Origin: Stenotrophomonas rhizophila | GTDB lineage: Bacteria > Pseudomonadota > Gammaproteobacteria > Xanthomonadales > Xanthomonadaceae | DNA length: 64,000 bases | Reading direction: 5' to 3' | Assembly (NCBI RefSeq): GCF_003651185.1 | Contig: NZ_RCDC01000008.1 | Span: forward strand, 154,431 to 218,430 | In this document: one piece after another, positions 21,571 through 31,578 of the stretch | Layout: each line of letters starts with the position of its first letter | Position numbering within the stretch: position 1 is the first letter of the stretch | Translations under genes and position numbers: made by a program | The notes under the pieces: generated by a model | What the model was told of the DNA's origin: nothing | Database searches by the model: none | Seen by the model: only the letters and a program-made list of their open reading frames with translations

Positions 21571-22463
21571 GCGCCACCTCCGGCGCCGAGCAGCACACGC
21601 AGGGGCTGATCCAGCGGCTGGTCGAGATAGCCGGTGGCGTGCACGATGCCGCTGCTCTGAAGACGCGCCTGCAACGCACGCTGCGCAGCGTCGAAGCGGG
21701 CCAGGTAGTCCTCTCGGATCGCACGGCCGTCCCCCAGCAGTTCTTCGCCGGTCTCCGGATCGCGGAAGCGGTGGCCCTGGGTGAACGGGAAATCGCGCTC
21801 TTCGGCGGTCAGCAGCTGCAGGTGCAGCACTTCGCGACGGGCGGCCGCCAGCCGTTCCATCAGCACGATGCCGGCCTCGTCGAAACCATCGCCCAGTGCG
21901 ACCAGCAGATCGCCGGCCTGCACGCGCTCCCAGATCGGCGCCAGCGAGGTCACCGGCGGCCAGCTGCCACTGGCCTGCAGCTGGCGCAGCAGCAGGTGCA
22001 CGCGGTCACGTTGGCGCGGGCCGTGCCCGGCGGGCACCAGCTGCACGCCGCCGCCGCTGACCACGATCGCGCCGAAGCGGTCGCCCTGCTGCAGGGCCAG
22101 TTCCACGAGGCAGGCGGCGGTCGCGCAGGCGTGGTCCAGCCGCGACGCGTCCGGTCGCGCGCGATCACGCTGCCCCGCCGAGGCGGTCGCATCGATCAGC
22201 ACCCAAGCCGTGATCGGGCTCTCGCGCTCGGATTCGCGTACGAAGAACCGGTCCGAGCGCGCGTAGAGCTTCCAGTCGATCTGGCGCAGCTCATCACCGG
22301 GTTCGTAGGCACGGTACTGCGCGAACTCCAGCCCGGCACCGCGGCTGCGGCTGGCGTGCTGCCCGATTCCGTGCGCACCGCGCGCACGGCGTGGCAGCAG
22401 CCGCAGCGCCTTGAGGCGGCTGCGGACATCGGCGGGGATCGCGATCGGTGCGGTGCGGCTCAC
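21567..22463 (-). CDS. DUF58 domain protein, MoxR partner
   Basis: A 298-residue soluble protein. The hallmark FAQYRAYEPGDELRQIDW lies near residues 45-62, followed by a vWA-like fold (AWVLIDATASAG near 88). DUF58 proteins are the standard partners of MoxR ATPases and are thought to present clients or bind metal through the vWA-like site. The start is GTG at 22463, chosen because the upstream extension overlaps the MoxR gene and has no conserved content; the gap to the MoxR stop is then 10 bases. Confidence 0.9.
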   Translation of the reverse strand: MSRTAPIAIPADVRSRLKALRLLPRRARGAHGIGQHASRSRGAGLEFAQYRAYEPGDELRQIDWKLYARSDRFFVRESERESPITAWVLIDATASAGQRDRARPDASRLDHACATAACLVELALQQGDRFGAIVVSGGGVQLVPAGHGPRQRDRVHLLLRQLQASGSWPPVTSLAPIWERVQAGDLLVALGDGFDEAGIVLMERLAAARREVLHLQLLTAEERDFPFTQGHRFRDPETGEELLGDGRAIREDYLARFDAAQRALQARLQSSGIVHATGYLDQPLDQPLRVLLGAGGGA

Positions 22464-22473
22464 GGCGTGTGGA

Positions 22474-23457
<984 letters not shown>

Positions 23458-23477
23458 AAGGCACTCGCAGGATCGGC

Positions 23478-23500
23478 GTAGAGCCACGCCATGCGTGGCT
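23478..23500 (+). repeat. SMAG-type GTAG palindromic repeat
   Basis: GTAG followed by AGCCACGC-CAT-GCGTGGCT, a perfect 8-bp stem. It lies between the DUF4159 gene and the MoxR gene, 21 bases upstream of the MoxR start codon, so it may separate or modulate expression of two parts of the block. Confidence 0.75.
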
Positions 23501-23518
23501 GAAAAAGCAGGAAGAAGC

Positions 23519-24226
23519 TCAGCTGTTCAACGCATACATCACGATGTTGACGGCGAAGCGGGTGTTGTCTTCGGCCAGGAAGCGCTTGTTGCGCCAGTCG
23601 TAGTCCCACTCGCACCCGTAATCCTTGTTGCTGTAGAGCACACCCAATCGACCATCGATCTGGATGCCTTTGAGGTAATCGTGGACCAGATCATCGCCCC
23701 AGCCATTGAGCTCGAACCCGGTGGCCGGTGGGCCCTCGGGGAAGCGGAAGAAGCTGCGGTACAGCGCATGATTGTTCGGGAGCTTGCCCAGCGCCCTGGG
23801 CCCGAACAGCTTGGCCATCTGCGCTTCGAAGGAGGTGGCGAACAGGCCGTCGATGTCGTGGTTGCAGTCATCGACGAACACGAAGCCGCCATTGCGCACG
23901 TAGCGTACGAAGTTCTGCCGTTCGGCTGCATTGAACTCGACCAGCTTGTGGCCGGCCAGGTAGCAGAACGGCGCCTCCAGCATGCGCGGATCGGACAGCG
24001 CGATCACGTGCTCGGTCGGGTCCACGCGCAGGGAGGTGTAATCGATCAGCGAGGTGATCACGTTGGACGGCATGCGCGCATCCACGTCCCAGTCGCCGGA
24101 GTCGTACTTGAGGCGGGTGAACCAGAAGTCGTAACGCCCGGCCTGGGCGCGTGCCGGCGCGGGCAATGCCGCGAAGGCGGCACTGCCCAGCATCAGGCGC
24201 AGGAACTGTGCGCGGTTCATCGCCAC
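23519..24226 (-). CDS. DUF4159 domain exported protein
   Basis: A 235-residue protein with an export signal (FLRLMLGSAAFAALPAPARAQA). The signal has NRAQFL rather than a true twin arginine, so Sec or weak Tat export is possible. The mature part shows the DUF4159 features YDFWFTRLKYDSGDW, LAGHKLVEF, and VRNGGFVFVDDCNHDIDG, a fold related to glutamine amidotransferases. DUF4159 genes regularly travel with MoxR/DUF58/BatA genes. The GTG at 24226 is taken as the start; the ATG at 24220 is nearly equivalent. It lies between the TldE gene and the MoxR gene on the same strand. Confidence 0.88.
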   Translation of the reverse strand: MAMNRAQFLRLMLGSAAFAALPAPARAQAGRYDFWFTRLKYDSGDWDVDARMPSNVITSLIDYTSLRVDPTEHVIALSDPRMLEAPFCYLAGHKLVEFNAAERQNFVRYVRNGGFVFVDDCNHDIDGLFATSFEAQMAKLFGPRALGKLPNNHALYRSFFRFPEGPPATGFELNGWGDDLVHDYLKGIQIDGRLGVLYSNKDYGCEWDYDWRNKRFLAEDNTRFAVNIVMYALNS

Positions 24227-24287
24227 GCACGTTCCCGGGTGTCACCGGCCAGACGAAGAGACGGCCAGTGGCCGTCACGACCGTTCA

Positions 24288-25622
24288 TCAGACCGCGTCG
24301 GACAACGAGGTGAAGGTGAAATCGCGCAGCTTCATCGGCGGAATCATCATCACCAGGCTGGACTCGTCACCGGCCACACGCACCGGCTTGCCCAGCTCTT
24401 CGATGTTGTTGAGCATGATCACCGGCGACTCATTGAACCGGAAGTTCTTCACCGGGTGCTTGATCTGGCCGTTCTCGATGTAGAAGGTGCCATCGCGGGT
24501 CAGGCCGGTCAGCAGCACGGTCTGCGGATCGACCATGCGGATGTACCAGGTGCGGGTGACCAGGATGCCCTTCTGGGTGCCACGCACCAGCTCGGCGGTG
24601 CTCTTGTCGCCACCGGCCATCAGCAGGTTGCCCGGCCGCGCGTTGGCGGTCTTGCCCTGCTTCTGCGCCCAGAAACGCGAGTAGTTGAGGTTGGCGATCC
24701 TGCCGTCCTTGATGATGTCCAGCTTTTCGCGCGGCTGGCCTTCGTTGTCCCACGGCAGCACGGCCGCGTCCGGGTGCCACGGGTCGGCCACCATCGTCAC
24801 ACGCGGGTCGTAGACCTGTTCGCCGAGCTTGTTGCCGCCGCCCTTCTTGGAGAGGAAGCTGCGGCCTTCATCGGCCGAGCGCGCATCGAAGAAGTTCATC
24901 ATGAAGCTGATCAGGCCGGCCGCCGCCGCCGGCTCCAGGATCACCGTGTACTTGCCCGGCTCCAGGGCCTTGGCTTCGGCCGATTCGGTAGCCTTGCGCA
25001 TGGCGATGCGGATGTCCTGGTCGGCCTTGAAATCGGCCGCGTCCTTCACACTGCGCCCCACCCAGCCCGAGCCACGCCCGTCTTCGGTACGCACCGTGCA
25101 GGTGTAGTTGAAATTGGTGCCGCGCTGGTAGCCGAAGTTGCGGTTGCTGTTGGCCGTTGCATAGAAGCTCTGGCCATCTTCCAGGAAGCCGGCGGCGATC
25201 AGGCCGTTGCCCCGGCAGGGCGCGATCGAGTCGGCGGCGACCTTGGCGCGGAAGGCCGGGTCGATGGCCGCGGTCGATTCGCTGAAGGTCGGGCTGGCAG
25301 TGTAGGTCTGCTTGCCGATGGCCGGCATGAACTCGGGGTTCTCCGGGGCCAGGCGGGCCAGATCTTCGGCACGGCGCACCACGCGTTCCAGCGCGGCGTC
25401 GTCGAACTCGTTGATCGAGGCGGTGCCGACGCGCTTGCCGAAGGCGACCGTCACGGCCAGCTCGGTGTTGTCGACGATGCCGCTGGTGGAGACATTGTTC
25501 AGTGCGAAACGGATGTTGCCGTCGATCGAGCCGGCCAGCACGGCGGTGCACTCATCGGCCTTGGAGAGCGCGATGACCTTGTCGAGGATGGCCTTGGCCT
25601 GGGCTTCGGTGAAGATACTCAT
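24288..25622 (-). CDS. pmbA: TldE/PmbA-type metalloprotease subunit
   Basis: A 444-residue member of the TldD/TldE family of the non-catalytic TldE type: the HExxxH zinc motif of TldD is absent. Family segments are visible in the N-terminal half (SGIVDNTELAVTVAFGKRVGTASIN, which begins the alpha/beta domain) and in the C-terminal beta-sandwich (NLLMAGGDKSTAEL, MVDPQTVLLTGLTRDGTFYIENGQI). TldE normally pairs with TldD to form a heterodimeric protease with the active site enclosed. No signal peptide is present, in contrast to the two TldD proteins encoded just upstream. The gap to the TldD gene is 20 bases, so they are co-transcribed. Confidence 0.9.
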   Translation of the reverse strand: MSIFTEAQAKAILDKVIALSKADECTAVLAGSIDGNIRFALNNVSTSGIVDNTELAVTVAFGKRVGTASINEFDDAALERVVRRAEDLARLAPENPEFMPAIGKQTYTASPTFSESTAAIDPAFRAKVAADSIAPCRGNGLIAAGFLEDGQSFYATANSNRNFGYQRGTNFNYTCTVRTEDGRGSGWVGRSVKDAADFKADQDIRIAMRKATESAEAKALEPGKYTVILEPAAAAGLISFMMNFFDARSADEGRSFLSKKGGGNKLGEQVYDPRVTMVADPWHPDAAVLPWDNEGQPREKLDIIKDGRIANLNYSRFWAQKQGKTANARPGNLLMAGGDKSTAELVRGTQKGILVTRTWYIRMVDPQTVLLTGLTRDGTFYIENGQIKHPVKNFRFNESPVIMLNNIEELGKPVRVAGDESSLVMMIPPMKLRDFTFTSLSDAV

Positions 25623-25642
25623 GGATTGGGGCTCCTGACCGG

Positions 25643-27277
25643 TCAGCCGAGGCTGCGCGCGGTGTTGATGACGTTGATGCCGTTGAAGCGCGCGGTGGAC
25701 GAACCGTGCGAGACCGCCGAGACCTGGCCGGGCTGGCCCTTGCCGTCGAAGAACGAACCGCCCAGGCGGTAGTCGCTTTCATCGGCCACGGCGGTGCAGG
25801 CGTTCCAGAACTCCGGCGTGCGGATCTGGTAGGCCACGTCCTCGAGCATGCGGGTGATCTGGCCGTTCTTGATTTCATAGAACAGCTGGCCACCGAACTG
25901 CGCGTTGTAGCGCTGCTGATCGATGGAGAACGAGCCGTCGCCGATGATGTAGATGCCGTTCTCGACGTCCTTGATCATGTCGGCCACGCTCAGTTTGGTC
26001 TTGCCCGGCGCCATCGAGACATTGGCCATGCGCTGGAACTGCACGCTGGACCAGGAATCGGCATAGCAGCAGCCGTCGGACTCGGTCTTGCCCAGGATAT
26101 GGGCCTGGTCGCGGATGGTCTGGTAATCCACCAGCTTGCCTTCGCTGATCAGATCCCAGCGCTTGGTCTTGACGCCCTCATCGTCGTAGCCGACCGCACC
26201 GAGGCTGCCCGGCTGGGTCTTGTCGGCGAAGATGTTGACCTTGTCGCTGCCGTACTGGAAATGCTGCTCGCGCTTGTCCAGCGTGGCGAAGCTGGTGCCG
26301 GCGTAGTTGGCTTCGTAGCCGAGCACGCGGTCCAGTTCCAGCGGGTGGCCGACCGACTCGTGGATGGTCAGCCAGGTGTGCGACGGATCCAGGATCAGGT
26401 CGTACTTGCCCGGCTTCACCGACGGTGCCTTGAGCTTTTCCTGCGCCTGCTTGGCCGCGGCGATCGCATCGGCCTTCATGTCATAGGAGTTGCGGTAGTT
26501 GACCACGCCGTTGGGCGAGACCGCCTTGCCGGTGCCGACGCCATCAAGGTACTCGTAGCCCAGGCCCATCGGCGAGGACAGCCCGGAGCGGGTGCGGAAC
26601 TTGCCGGTGCTCTTGTCGATCGCGGTGACCGTCATCGGTGCCCAGATGCGGTGCACATCCTGGTCGATGTAGGAGCCATCGGTGGAGGCGAAGTACTTCT
26701 GCTCGTTGACCAGGAACAGCATCGAGTTGACGAAGCTGGCGCCGGCGCCCATCGCGCCTGCATTGACGTCCAGCAGCAGCTCGACCTTCTCCTTGATCGG
26801 CACGTCCATCGCGTTCTTGCGGATCGGGGTGCGCCAGGACACTTCGCCCACGCCGGGCGCGGCCGCCAGCTGCACCGGGGCGGTCTGCACGCCGGCGTTG
26901 GCCTTGGCGATCGCAGCGGCCTGCTGCGCGGCACGCGCCACATCGGTGGTGCCGAGCTGGTTGGTGGCGGCAAAGCCCCAGGCGCCGTTGACGATCACGC
27001 GGATGCCCACACCGGTCGATTCGGTGTTCACCACGTTCTGCACCTTGTCCTCGCGGGTGATCACGTACTGGCGCAGGTAGCGGCCGATACGTACATCGCA
27101 GTAGGTCGCACCGGCCTGGCGCGCGGCGGCCAGGGCGGCATCGGCCAAGCGCTTTTTCAGCGCCGGATCGAGTGCGCTCTGCAGTTGCTCGGCGGCAATG
27201 ACCTTGCCGAAGAACGACGGGACGATCAGTCCGCCAGCGGTAAGCCCGGTCAGGGCGAGAAAGTCACGTCTTTGCAA
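25643..27277 (-). CDS. tldD: TldD-type metalloprotease with Tat signal (paralogue 1)
   Basis: A 544-residue protein. The zinc-site HESVGH is at 306-311, the HExxxH pattern of TldD. A conserved Cys near the end (FWNACTAV, followed by DGKGQPGQVSAVSHGSS) may be the third ligand as in TldD. The N-terminus MQRRDFLALTGLTAGGLIVP carries a twin-arginine signal with RR-x-FL and a hydrophobic stretch, so export of the folded protein is predicted, unlike E. coli TldD, which is cytoplasmic. It precedes the TldE-type gene by 20 bases and follows a close paralogue. Substrate unknown. Confidence 0.9.
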   Translation of the reverse strand: MQRRDFLALTGLTAGGLIVPSFFGKVIAAEQLQSALDPALKKRLADAALAAARQAGATYCDVRIGRYLRQYVITREDKVQNVVNTESTGVGIRVIVNGAWGFAATNQLGTTDVARAAQQAAAIAKANAGVQTAPVQLAAAPGVGEVSWRTPIRKNAMDVPIKEKVELLLDVNAGAMGAGASFVNSMLFLVNEQKYFASTDGSYIDQDVHRIWAPMTVTAIDKSTGKFRTRSGLSSPMGLGYEYLDGVGTGKAVSPNGVVNYRNSYDMKADAIAAAKQAQEKLKAPSVKPGKYDLILDPSHTWLTIHESVGHPLELDRVLGYEANYAGTSFATLDKREQHFQYGSDKVNIFADKTQPGSLGAVGYDDEGVKTKRWDLISEGKLVDYQTIRDQAHILGKTESDGCCYADSWSSVQFQRMANVSMAPGKTKLSVADMIKDVENGIYIIGDGSFSIDQQRYNAQFGGQLFYEIKNGQITRMLEDVAYQIRTPEFWNACTAVADESDYRLGGSFFDGKGQPGQVSAVSHGSSTARFNGINVINTARSLG

Positions 27278-27409
27278 GGCAGCTCTCCACGTCGGTGTGG
27301 GGGTGGCAGGGAAACAGCGACATCAGGGCGACCGCCGCGGCGGCACTGCCGATTCTTGCGGCCGTACGGGCGCCGCGGTAGTGACATTCGGCATGGAGCG
27401 GGGACAGGC

Positions 27410-29038
27410 TCATCCCAGGCTGCGTGCGGTATTGATGATGTTGATGCCATCGAAGCGCGTGGTCGATGAGCCATGCGAGACCGCCGAGACCTGGCCCGGC
27501 TGACCCTTGCCATCGAAGAACGAACCACCGAAGCGGAAATCGCGCTCGTCGCAGATCGCGCTGCAGGCATTCCAGAACTCCGGCGTGCGGATCTGGTAGG
27601 CGGCGTCCTCGACCATGCCGGTGATCTCACCGTTCTTGATCTGGTAGTACAGCTGGCCACCGAACTGCGCGTTGAAGCGCTGCTGGTCGATCGAATAGGA
27701 GCCACGGCCGTGGATGTAGATGCCGTTCTCCACGTTCTTGATCATGTCGGCCACGCTCAGCTGCGCCTTGCCCGGCGCCAGCGACACGTTGGCCATGCGC
27801 TGGAACTGCACGCTGGACCACGAATCGGCGTAGCTGCAGCCGTGGCTCTCCTTCTCGCCAAGAATATGCACCTCGTCGCGGGTGGCCTGGTAGTTCACCA
27901 GGATGCCGTCCTTGACCAGGTCCCAGCGCTTGGTTTTCACGCCTTCATCGTCGTAGCCCACCGCACCCAGGCTGCCCGGGGCGGTCTTGTCGGCGAAGAA
28001 GTTGACGATGTCGCTGCCCCAGCGGAAGCCCGCATCGCGCTTGTCCAGCGTGGCGAAGCTGGTACCGGCGTAGTTGGCCTCGTAGCCGAGCACGCGGTCC
28101 AGCTCCAGCGGGTGGCCGACGTTCTCGTGGATGGTGAGGAACAGGTTGGATGGATCCAGCACCAGGTCGTACTTGCCCGGCTTGACCGACGGCGCTTTGA
28201 GCTTCTCCCGCGCCTGGCGGGCCGCGGCGATCGCATCCTCCACCGGATCGTAGGAATCACGGTAGGCGACCACGCCGCCCGGCAACGCGATCTTGCCGCG
28301 CGCGTCGCCATCGAGGAACTCGTAGCCCATGCCCATCGGCGAGGACAGCCCGGCGCGGGTGCGGAACTTGCCGCTGGTCTTGTCGATGGCGGTCGCGGTG
28401 AAGGGCAGCCAGATGCGGTGCACGTCCTGGTCGATGAAGGAGCCATCGCTGGAGGCGAAGAACTTCTGCTCGTTGACCAGGAACAGGGTGGAGTTGATGA
28501 AGTCGGCCCCGGCATTGAGCGCAGCCGCGTTCAGTGACAGCAGCATGTCGACCTTGTCCTTGAGCGGCACCGCCATCGCGTTCTTGCGGATAGGGGTCTT
28601 CCAGCTCACGTCACCCACGCCAGTGACCGGCGCCAGCTGCACCGGACGGGTCTGGATGCCGGCGTTGGCGCGGGCGATCGCTGCGGCCTGCTCGACCGTG
28701 GCCAGCACCGCGGCCGGGGTCTGCTGGTGGGTGGCGGCAAAGCCCCAGGCACCGTTGACGATCACCCGGATGCCGATGCCCGAGGATTCGCTGTTGGTGA
28801 CGTTCTGGACGTTGGCCTCGCGGGTGATGACCGCCTGGTTGAGGTAACGGCCGATACGCACGTCGCAGTAGCTGGCACCGGCGCGCTTGGCGGCGGCGAG
28901 CGCGGCCTCGGCCAGCGCCTTGCGGCGGCCCACATCACCCGGCTCGAGCAGCTGCTCGGCGGCGATCAGCCGGCCATGCGGCAGTACCAGGCCCGCCAGG
29001 CCCATTCCAGACAGCGCTAGAAACTCACGACGTTGCAC
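27410..29038 (-). CDS. TldD-type metalloprotease with Tat signal (paralogue 2)
   Basis: A 542-residue protein aligned over its whole length with the gene at 25643. The motif is HENVGH at 304-309, and the C-terminal FWNACSAI, DGKGQPGQVSAVSHGSS and GINIINTARSLG segments are almost the same. The signal MQRREFLALSGMGLAGLVLP again contains a twin-arginine motif. It is the first gene of the minus-strand block, with 144 bases of intergenic DNA to the divergent methyltransferase. A tandem duplication with divergence of the signal and middle is the simplest history. Two TldD-type subunits and one TldE-type subunit raise the possibility of alternative heterodimers. Confidence 0.9.
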   Translation of the reverse strand: MQRREFLALSGMGLAGLVLPHGRLIAAEQLLEPGDVGRRKALAEAALAAAKRAGASYCDVRIGRYLNQAVITREANVQNVTNSESSGIGIRVIVNGAWGFAATHQQTPAAVLATVEQAAAIARANAGIQTRPVQLAPVTGVGDVSWKTPIRKNAMAVPLKDKVDMLLSLNAAALNAGADFINSTLFLVNEQKFFASSDGSFIDQDVHRIWLPFTATAIDKTSGKFRTRAGLSSPMGMGYEFLDGDARGKIALPGGVVAYRDSYDPVEDAIAAARQAREKLKAPSVKPGKYDLVLDPSNLFLTIHENVGHPLELDRVLGYEANYAGTSFATLDKRDAGFRWGSDIVNFFADKTAPGSLGAVGYDDEGVKTKRWDLVKDGILVNYQATRDEVHILGEKESHGCSYADSWSSVQFQRMANVSLAPGKAQLSVADMIKNVENGIYIHGRGSYSIDQQRFNAQFGGQLYYQIKNGEITGMVEDAAYQIRTPEFWNACSAICDERDFRFGGSFFDGKGQPGQVSAVSHGSSTTRFDGINIINTARSLG

Positions 29039-29182
29039 AGCTCACATCCCCCAAGGACGGCCGACGGCACGCAGGCCGCCGACATTGGACAAGTCTTCGA
29101 CTTTCGGTGGCATCGCGTAGTGGCACAAGTGACTGCGGTCATGGTTGGATGGACATCGATTCCCTGCCGATGTGACATTCCG

Positions 29183-29806
29183 ATGAGCCAGATACGCTGG
29201 TCCGAGGCCTGCGACCGCAACCGCGCGCCGATCCTGGCGGTGCTGCAGCGCCACCTCGCCGCCCGCCACCGGGTGCTGGAGATCGGCAGCGGCACCGGCC
29301 AGCATGCCGAACACTTCGCTGCGGCATTGCCCTACCTGCAGTGGCAGGCCAGTGATCATCCCGAGCACCTGCCCGGCATCGCCGCCCGGCTCCAGGCCGC
29401 CGGCCTGCCCAATACACCGGCGCCGTGGCCGCTGCAGGCGGCGCTGTCGCCCGCGCCCGGGCTGGGGCCGCTGCCGGACGCGCCGCTGGCGTTCGATGCG
29501 GTGTTCACTGCCAATACCCTGCACATCATGAGCTGGGCGCACGTGCAGGCGTTGTTCGCCGGGTTGCCTGCCGTGATGGCCGCGGACGCCGTGCTGTGCG
29601 TCTACGGCCCGTTCAACGCCCACGGTGCCTACAGCAGCGACAGCAATCGCCAGTTCGATGCGTGGCTGAAGGCGCGCGATCCGGCCTCGGGCATCCGCGA
29701 TGCCGAAGCGGTGGATGCACTGGCGGCCGGGGTGGGCCTGCAGCTGGCCGAGGACGTGGCGATGCCGGCCAACAACCGCCTGCGGGTCTGGCGGCGCGCC
29801 GGGTAG
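29183..29806 (+). CDS. DUF938 family SAM-dependent methyltransferase
   Basis: A 207-residue class I methyltransferase of the DUF938 group. The SAM-binding motif I is VLEIGSGTGQHAEHFA near residues 31-46, with the acidic motif II in WQASDHPEHLPG. FTANTLHIMSWAHV is a family signature. The end (MPANNRLRVWRR) also fits. It starts at ATG 29183. The stop TAG at 29804-29806 is the TAG of a GTAG repeat. Substrate unknown. Confidence 0.88.
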   Translation: MSQIRWSEACDRNRAPILAVLQRHLAARHRVLEIGSGTGQHAEHFAAALPYLQWQASDHPEHLPGIAARLQAAGLPNTPAPWPLQAALSPAPGLGPLPDAPLAFDAVFTANTLHIMSWAHVQALFAGLPAVMAADAVLCVYGPFNAHGAYSSDSNRQFDAWLKARDPASGIRDAEAVDALAAGVGLQLAEDVAMPANNRLRVWRRAG

Positions 29807-29823
29807 ATCCGACCGTCGGTCGG
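29803..29823 (+). repeat. SMAG-type GTAG palindrome supplying a stop codon
   Basis: GTAGAT then CCGACC-GTC-GGTCGG, a 6-bp stem. The TAG of its GTAG head is the stop codon of the methyltransferase gene, so the repeat begins inside the coding sequence. Confidence 0.7.
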
Positions 29824-29898
29824 CCGCGCTTGGTGCCGGGCGTGCGCTGCGGTTAGGATCAGGAGGGGAGGTTGTTGTGACAACCTGGGGGAGTTTGC

Positions 29899-30537
29899 AT
29901 GGCAGTTGCAAGACAGATGCTGGCCGGCGTGATGCTGGCCATGGGGGCTTGTGTGTTCAACGTGTCGGCGCAATCGCTGCCGGCGGTGCAGGAGTTCTAC
30001 TTCGACAATGACCTTGCCGCCGCCCCGATGGTGGTGGTGCAGGGCGAGGGTGGGGATCTCGTTGACCAATTGATGAAACACCGCGAGCGCGGCCGCAAGA
30101 CGCTGGAGGCCACCGTGCAGCTGGCGGGCGTAGCGATCGCGCAGGGCCGGCCGGAGCTGGGGCGCAGTCTTTACGAACAGGCCGCCACGACCGCGTCGGC
30201 CAGTTCGGTGCTGGGCCGTTCCGTGCGTTGGAACTATGGCTGGGACCTGTTCCGCCTCGGCGAGACCGACGCCGCACTGGCCCAGTGGACGGCGGCCCAG
30301 AACACGCTGCGTGGGAATCCCGGGTGGGTGCCGCCCACCTTCGCACTGGCCCTGTGGACGCTGGGCCGCAAGGCCGAAGCCGTGCAGTGGTATGCCGCAG
30401 CCGTGCGCACCGAGCCACAGCAGTGGAGCGGAACGGATCGCTATGCCGAACTGCTGCCGGGCTGGCGCGACAGCGAACGCAGCACGCTGGCCGAGATCCA
30501 GCGGGCGTGGGCGGAGAAGCCGCCCGCCTGGCCGTGA
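29899..30537 (+). CDS. Exported tetratricopeptide-like protein
   Basis: A 212-residue protein with a signal peptide (MLAGVMLAMGACVFNVSAQS, cleavage near residue 25). The mature part has helical repeats of TPR type: LGRSLYEQAATTAS, NYGWDLFRLGETDAALAQWTAAQ and ALWTLGRKAEAVQWYAAAV. The start ATG is preceded by a strong GGGGGAG. TPR proteins of this kind are usually scaffolds in envelope complexes; no partner is evident next to it. It is followed by a hairpin at 30545. Confidence 0.75.
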   Translation: MAVARQMLAGVMLAMGACVFNVSAQSLPAVQEFYFDNDLAAAPMVVVQGEGGDLVDQLMKHRERGRKTLEATVQLAGVAIAQGRPELGRSLYEQAATTASASSVLGRSVRWNYGWDLFRLGETDAALAQWTAAQNTLRGNPGWVPPTFALALWTLGRKAEAVQWYAAAVRTEPQQWSGTDRYAELLPGWRDSERSTLAEIQRAWAEKPPAWP

Positions 30538-30544
30538 TCGGGTC

Positions 30545-30572
30545 GGGCGGGCCCGCACATACGGGCCTGCCC
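30545..30572 (+). terminator. Possible terminator hairpin
   Basis: GGGCGGGCCCG and CGGGCCTGCCC form an 11-bp stem with one mismatch and a 6-base loop, 8 bases after the TPR-like gene. No U tract follows, so termination may need Rho or the stem may protect the 3' end. Confidence 0.4.
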
Positions 30573-30650
30573 CTTGGCGGGGCCGCCGTACCCTCCCGTT
30601 TCGACCATGGTCGGGGCGGCGGCCACTGCCGGATCGGCTAGGCTGTCGCG

Positions 30651-31568
30651 ATGGCGTTCGATGCATTCCCTCTCATCCTGACCATGCTCGGCCTGGGCAT
30701 GCTGTTCTCGCGTCTGCGCACGCTGCCGGACAACACTGCCGATGTGCTCAACCGCATCGTGCTGTACGTCTGCCTGCCGGCGGCGGTGCTGATCTACGTC
30801 CCACGGCTGCATCTGGATATCAGCCTGATCGGGCTGGTCGCCACGCCGTGGCTGTTGATGCTGTGTACGCTCGCCGCGGTGAGCCTGGCTACGCGCGTCT
30901 TCGGCTTCGCCCGCGACGTGCATGCGGTGCTGTTGATCTGCGTGGCGCTGGCCAATTCCAGTTTCATCGGCTACCCGATGGTGCGCGCGCTGCTCGGTGA
31001 TCACGCGCTGCCCTATGCGGTGGTCTATGACCAGTTCGGCACCTTTGTGCTGCTGTCCACGTTCGGCCTGTATGTGATCGCGCGCTACAGCGGCGACACC
31101 CCGCCTACCGCCGCACAGATCCTGCTGCGGATCGCGAAGTTCCCGCCGCTGTGGGCGTTGCTGTTCGCGTTGACCCTGATGCCTGAGCAGCCACCGGGCT
31201 GGATCGGCACCGGGCTGAAGCAGCTGGCCGATGCGATGCTGCCGCTGGTGATGCTGGCGGTGGGTTTCTCCATCCAGCTGCGCCTGCCACTGGATGAGCT
31301 CAGGCCACTGGGCATCGGGTTGCTGCTGAAGCTGCTGGTGATGCCGGCACTGGCGCTGCCGATCTCCTGGGCGTTCGGCCTGCACGGCACGATGCTGCAG
31401 GCCAATGTGCTGGAGTCGGCGATGCCGACCATGATCACCGCCGCCGCACTGGCGATGTCCCATCGCCTGGCCCCGCGCCTGGCCGCCGCGCTGGTTGGCT
31501 ACGGCATCCTGCTGTCGCTGGTGACGCTGCCGGCGTGGGTGTGGGTCTTGCAGCACCTGCCGGCGTAG
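30651..31568 (+). CDS. AEC family transporter
   Basis: A 305-residue, very hydrophobic inner-membrane protein with about ten helices, the fold of the auxin efflux carrier/malonate permease family. Conserved pieces include ILTMLGLGMLFSRLRTLP at the N-terminus, the central ANSSFIGYPMVRALLG with the family's Asn/Gly/Pro break, and LESAMPTMITAAALA in the second half. It could move a small organic acid or other metabolite; the substrate cannot be inferred. It converges on the AAA+ gene with 10 bases between stops. Confidence 0.88.
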   Translation: MAFDAFPLILTMLGLGMLFSRLRTLPDNTADVLNRIVLYVCLPAAVLIYVPRLHLDISLIGLVATPWLLMLCTLAAVSLATRVFGFARDVHAVLLICVALANSSFIGYPMVRALLGDHALPYAVVYDQFGTFVLLSTFGLYVIARYSGDTPPTAAQILLRIAKFPPLWALLFALTLMPEQPPGWIGTGLKQLADAMLPLVMLAVGFSIQLRLPLDELRPLGIGLLLKLLVMPALALPISWAFGLHGTMLQANVLESAMPTMITAAALAMSHRLAPRLAAALVGYGILLSLVTLPAWVWVLQHLPA

Positions 31569-31578
31569 CGCCCCGGCG

